A stretch of DNA of 64,000 nt from Haladaptatus sp. R4. Lineage in GTDB: Archaea > Halobacteriota > Halobacteria > Halobacteriales > Haladaptataceae. How positions within the stretch are numbered: the stretch's first letter is position 1; every line of letters begins with the position of its first letter. The DNA lies in assembly GCF_001625445.1 (NCBI RefSeq), contig NZ_LWHG01000021.1:124001-188000 (forward strand). The letters are read 5' to 3'. Shown in pieces: positions 60,705 to 64,000 of the stretch. The notes beneath the pieces are model-generated. The model searched no databases, was not told the origin of the DNA, and saw nothing but the letters and a program-made list of their open reading frames with translations. Both the position numbers and the translations under genes were made by a program.

Positions 60705-61343
60705 ATGAACGAGGACACGGTGGGAGAGGTGAGCACGTTCCTGTGGTGGCTCGGCTGGCGACCCTTCGCCGGGATTTTGCTCGGCGTCATCCTCGCGGGC
60801 CTCTTCGTCGTTGCGAACCCGACCCTCGCCAGTCTGGCCGTCGGCGCACTGATCGGACTCGGCCTGTGGTACACCGGGACGAAGGAGGTAGACCGGACGT
60901 ACTGGACCCTCCTCGACGACCACGCGGAGTACACGAAACGGGTCGCCGAGGGGCTACGGGACGACCGGCCCCACGGGACCTGCTACACGCTGAACTACAG
61001 TTCCGGTACGTCGCTGTGGGTGAAACCGGACGAGCGATACTTCACGACCCACGCCCTCGTCGGCGACGAGTCGGTCGCGTTTCACGAGGGCGTCGGCGTC
61101 GATATGAAACGTCGGATTCCGTACGTCAGGAACGAAATCACCGAAATCCGTTACGAGTGGCTCTCCTCGATACAGTACGAACGGCCGTACGTGCGACTCG
61201 AACTGACGAGCGGGAAGTCGATCCGCTACCGTGCGAACGACGCGCCCGACGCCCTGTTCGACGATGTGCGCGCACACATGCAACGCCGTCCGCAGGATAC
61301 CGCCGAGAAAAAGGGTGAGGCGATTCAGCGCGAGTTCGACTGA
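60705..61343 (+). CDS. Membrane-anchored protein of unknown function (PH-like region)
   Basis: Protein of 212 residues from the ATG at 60705. Two close hydrophobic segments near residues 20-55 (FAGILLGVILAGLFVVANPTL, LASLAVGALIGLGLW) form a hairpin anchor; the remainder is soluble with beta strands (RYFTTHALVGDESVAFHEG, IRYEWLSSIQYERPYVRLEL). That arrangement, two helices then a PH-like beta barrel, occurs in bacterial PH/DUF304-like membrane proteins, but the match is not decisive. It sits between the cupredoxin and glpC, transcribed plus; the glycerol genes are convergent. Function unknown. Confidence 0.75.
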   Translation: MNEDTVGEVSTFLWWLGWRPFAGILLGVILAGLFVVANPTLASLAVGALIGLGLWYTGTKEVDRTYWTLLDDHAEYTKRVAEGLRDDRPHGTCYTLNYSSGTSLWVKPDERYFTTHALVGDESVAFHEGVGVDMKRRIPYVRNEITEIRYEWLSSIQYERPYVRLELTSGKSIRYRANDAPDALFDDVRAHMQRRPQDTAEKKGEAIQREFD

Positions 61344-61363
61344 CCAACGCCGTATCCTGCACT

Positions 61364-62692
61364 TCAACTGACCAGCGCCGCGTCCAGCACTTCCAGCGGG
61401 TGGCGAATATCGTAGCCCGTCCCGTGTTCCATCTGCATCGCGCAGGTCGGACACTCGGTCATGCCGGTTTCGCCGTCGGCGTCCTCCATGTGCTCGAACA
61501 TCTCCTCGCCGATTTTCATGGACTTGTCGTACTTCTCCTCCTTCCAGCCGTACGTGCCGCTGATGCCGGAACAGGAGTCGCCAACGTCCACCGGGTCCGT
61601 GCCGTCGAGCGCCGACAGCAGTTCGACGGCCTGTCCGGCGAGTCCCTGATTCCTGGCGTGACACGGCGCGTGGTAGGACAGCGTTCCGAACTCGGACTCC
61701 GGAACCGACGACTCCGCGAGCGCGCCGTCCAGGTCCTCGTTGACACGGAGGTATTCGAGCGCCTCGTAGGTGTTCGACGAGACTTTCTCGGTGCCGTCGA
61801 ACGAGTAGAGTTCCGGGTACTCCTGCCGGAGCGACATCGAACAGGACGTACACGAGCAGATGACGTCGTACCCCTGCTCGACCAGCGCGGCGAACGTCTC
61901 GATGTTGAACTTCGCCGCGCGCTCGGCGTCGTCCAGCATCCCGTTCGCGTACATCGGCGTGCCCGAACAGCGCTGGTCGGGTACGACGACCTCGTAGCCA
62001 AACTCCTCGAACACCCGGATCATCGATTTTGCGACCTCGGGCGTGTTGAAGTTCGAGTAGTCGCCGTGGAAGTAGGCGACCTTCTTATCGGCGTCCTCGC
62101 CGTCGTCCCTATTTCGCTCGGCTCGTCGCTTCGAGGCGGCGTCCCCGCCACGTTCGTCCCACCAACTGGTGAACGTCTGCTCGGCGAAGGCGGGGAACTC
62201 GCGTTCGCCCGCGATGCCGAGCAGTTTCTCGTAGACGGTCTTCGTCACGTCGAGGCCCATCACGAAGTTGGTGATCCGGGGGAACATCGCGCCGAGCGGC
62301 GCGAGTCGGCCGTAGTTCGCCAGGATGCGGTTGCGGATGTACTCCCGCGAGAACTTCGACATCTGCTTGTCCACGTAGTCGCCGCGTGCGGTGTTGTGCA
62401 TGCCCGAGAGGGGCACGTTCGACGGGCAGGCGCTGTCACAGCGCATGCAGTTCGAACACGACATGATCGAATCGTCGATGTCGTGGTCGTCCTTGCGCTT
62501 GAGTCGCCACTGTTCCGGCCCCTGGAACTTCGGCCCCGGGAAGTCGTCGTCCACTTCCGCGACGGGACACTCCGTGTCGCACGTCGAGCACTTGTAGCAG
62601 TCGTCGGACCCCGGTCTGAGGTCGAGCGGTTCGCCTGTAAACACGTCGCGTAGTTCGGCCGCCTCTCGGCTGCCCGTTTCCTTCTCACTCAT
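61364..62692 (-). CDS. glpC: Anaerobic-type glycerol-3-phosphate dehydrogenase subunit C
   Basis: Iron-sulfur subunit of 442 residues. Two ferredoxin-like clusters are in CYKCSTCDTECPV (near residue 34) and CSNCMRCDSACPSNVP (near residue 78); the C-terminal part carries CCG-type cysteine-rich repeats (CSCTSCSMSLRQEYP and CHARNQGLAGQAVE, CSGISGTYGWKEEKYD, CPTCAMQMEHGTGYD). GlpABC oxidises glycerol-3-phosphate to DHAP and passes electrons to quinones at the membrane; in haloarchaea it is the main glycerol catabolic dehydrogenase. Its ATGA overlaps the stop of glpB by 4 nt, so the two are translationally coupled. A glycerol kinase gene would be expected upstream, beyond this window. Confidence 0.93.
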   Translation of the reverse strand: MSEKETGSREAAELRDVFTGEPLDLRPGSDDCYKCSTCDTECPVAEVDDDFPGPKFQGPEQWRLKRKDDHDIDDSIMSCSNCMRCDSACPSNVPLSGMHNTARGDYVDKQMSKFSREYIRNRILANYGRLAPLGAMFPRITNFVMGLDVTKTVYEKLLGIAGEREFPAFAEQTFTSWWDERGGDAASKRRAERNRDDGEDADKKVAYFHGDYSNFNTPEVAKSMIRVFEEFGYEVVVPDQRCSGTPMYANGMLDDAERAAKFNIETFAALVEQGYDVICSCTSCSMSLRQEYPELYSFDGTEKVSSNTYEALEYLRVNEDLDGALAESSVPESEFGTLSYHAPCHARNQGLAGQAVELLSALDGTDPVDVGDSCSGISGTYGWKEEKYDKSMKIGEEMFEHMEDADGETGMTECPTCAMQMEHGTGYDIRHPLEVLDAALVS

Positions 62693-63981
62693 GGATTGGT
62701 ATTCACCTGTTCGCCCGCAAGTCGTCCGGCGACGACGCCCGTCGAAAGCGAGACGCCGCTGCCCGATTTCTCCGCCGCGAAGTCGTAGCCGCCGAGAACC
62801 CCACCGGCCGCGCGAAGGTTCCCGAACTCCGGTTCGCCCGCCGAATCGAGTGGGCGCAGTTCGTCGTCCACGTCCACGCCGAACCGCGGGAAGGCGTGGT
62901 CGCCGAACGCCTCCTCGTCCGACCAGTCGTAGCGGTCGTCCGGTGCGGGGACGTCGCAGTCGAAAATCGGTTCGGAGACGCGTTCCCGCGTCGAGTCGAT
63001 ACCCTTCCCGACCAAGCCCCCGGTCGCCAACACGAACTGCTCGCCGTGGAACGGGATTGCCGCGCCGTTTCGCTCCACGACGACGGCCTCGATATCGCCG
63101 TCATCGCCCGTCTCGAAATCCACGACCGGGTTTCCGGACGTGGTTCGAACGCCCGCCTCGACGAGAGCCTCGTGAAACGCCGTTTCCAGGCGCATTCCCG
63201 GAATGCTCGGCGGTCCCATCGGCACCTCGAACACGGCCGCGTCGAGTTCGGATTCGAGGCTGGCGATCACTTCTCCGGTCCGCTCCTCGCCGAGCAACGC
63301 CGGGAAGCCGACGCGCTCCGCGCCGTCGAGGTACGGTTCGACCGCATCGGCGAGCGCGGTTCGGATGGGGAGTGACGCGGATACGCCGTCTCTCGGTTCC
63401 TCGATTCGCTCGTTTTCGTCCAGCGCGTGGGCGAGCCGCGTGATTCGAGCGTCGGTCCTGAAATCGCCCGGAAACGCGACCGTCGCGCCGTGGACATCGA
63501 ACGGAACGTCGGCCGAGAGAGCCTCGGAGGCCAGTGGTGCGTCGAAGTCCACCACCGTCTCGAAACCGACGAGCAGGGTGTCCCGGTCGTCGCTGGCGAG
63601 TCCCGCGGCGGTCGCGGGCGGGTACCGTGCGGTCGGTTTGATTTTCCCCCCGAAGGTGGGAACGAGGGCGTTTCGGTCGGTGTGTGCCCCCTCGTAATCG
63701 GCCACCGAATCGAAGAGGTCGAGGCCGTCGCGGACGCCGTCCTCGCCGACGATTCGGTAGGGGTGCTCGTCCGGAAGCCCCGAAATCGCGTCGAACGGGT
63801 CCGAGACGAGTCCGTCGGCGTCCGTGTACCCCAGCACGTCCACGAGGCCGCTCGCGTGCCGGAGCGTGCTTTCCTTGTGCGAGAGCAGACGGACCTGTGC
63901 GCCATCGCGGGCGGCCGAAAGCGCGGCGCTCATCCCGGCGATGCCGCCGCCGATGACCACCACGTCGTCCTCAATCGCCAC
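62689..63981 (-). CDS. glpB: Anaerobic-type glycerol-3-phosphate dehydrogenase subunit B
   Basis: FAD-binding subunit of 430 residues starting with a GTG at 63981. The dinucleotide motif is VVVIGGGIAGMSAALSAARDG at residues 7-27; HASGLVDVLGYTDADG and GFPALLGEERTGEVIASLE-like segments match GlpB, and the end GGYDFAAEKSGSGVSLSTG contains the final FAD-binding stretch. It joins the GlpA catalytic subunit to the GlpC electron-transfer subunit. The GTG start overlaps the last codons of glpA. Its 3' end overlaps glpC by 4 nt. Confidence 0.93.
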   Translation of the reverse strand: MAIEDDVVVIGGGIAGMSAALSAARDGAQVRLLSHKESTLRHASGLVDVLGYTDADGLVSDPFDAISGLPDEHPYRIVGEDGVRDGLDLFDSVADYEGAHTDRNALVPTFGGKIKPTARYPPATAAGLASDDRDTLLVGFETVVDFDAPLASEALSADVPFDVHGATVAFPGDFRTDARITRLAHALDENERIEEPRDGVSASLPIRTALADAVEPYLDGAERVGFPALLGEERTGEVIASLESELDAAVFEVPMGPPSIPGMRLETAFHEALVEAGVRTTSGNPVVDFETGDDGDIEAVVVERNGAAIPFHGEQFVLATGGLVGKGIDSTRERVSEPIFDCDVPAPDDRYDWSDEEAFGDHAFPRFGVDVDDELRPLDSAGEPEFGNLRAAGGVLGGYDFAAEKSGSGVSLSTGVVAGRLAGEQVNTNP

Positions 63982-64000
63982 GCTGGCCTCCGTCGAACGC
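63971..64000 (-). CDS. glpA: C-terminal end of glycerol-3-phosphate dehydrogenase subunit A, partial
   Basis: Only the last 30 nt lie in the window. On the minus strand they read AFDGGQRGD followed by TGA at 63973-63971, overlapping the GTG of glpB by 11 nt. The glpABC order is universal where all three occur, so this is most likely the GlpA end; identity rests on context alone. Confidence 0.5.
   Translation of the reverse strand, partial: AFDGGQRGD

Noticed and set aside
1-64000. tRNA, rRNA and insertion-sequence transposase genes
   Set aside because: I looked for tRNA T-arm and D-arm consensus sequences, rRNA signatures and transposase motifs in the gaps and found none.

Overview
The window is a chromosomal segment of a haloarchaeon (class Halobacteria). 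Supporting signs are the C50 bacterioruberin carotenoid genes, SRP19, Gar1, FEN-1, Dna2, Pelota, RqcH and AglB of archaeal type, high G+C, very acidic proteins, many apparently leaderless starts with a TATA element about 25-30 nt upstream, Tat signals, lipoboxes and a PGF-CTERM tail. The gene set reminds me of Haladaptatus-like haloarchaea, but the genus cannot be proven from the sequence alone.

Layout. 1-3200: bacterioruberin operon crtD-lyeJ-cruF (minus strand). 3950-7481: cobalamin/corrinoid importer btuC-btuD and divergent btuF, sharing one palindromic TATA element. 7513-7864: first copy of a structured dispersed element. 8046-11393: SRP19, Gar1, a presenilin-type membrane protease and a RimK/RimB-type fusion. 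11448-19436: mixed metabolic, transport and envelope genes. 19541-23563: FEN-1 and Dna2, a possible Okazaki-fragment processing pair. 23597-26462: LarA-type racemase and a SLC13 anion transporter. 26876-34491: Lhr helicase, secreted Tat proteins, an MBL-fold nuclease. 34557-40803: Pelota and RqcH (ribosome rescue and quality control) with membrane proteins between them. 40848-45704: small membrane proteins, VOC, SHOCT, universal stress proteins and a second SLC13 transporter. 45881-46220: second, oppositely oriented copy of the structured element. 48297-59485: a glycan-assembly region with three glycosyltransferases, a flippase, two alkaline-phosphatase-fold enzymes, the oligosaccharyltransferase AglB and a DUF368 polyprenyl-phosphate translocase candidate. 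59527-64000: small regulators, a cupredoxin and glpABC (glpA only as its last codons).

Two features stand out. First, the two roughly 340-350-nt elements share conserved end blocks, and a central stem keeps its shape while its sequence changes in a compensatory way, as expected of a structured RNA. Second, at least eight otherwise intact genes are broken by a single-nucleotide-type frameshift, nearly all explained by one missing base. They include conserved genes (Pelota, DUF368, flippase), so assembly error is the first explanation to test. They are annotated as disrupted here and the position of each break is given.
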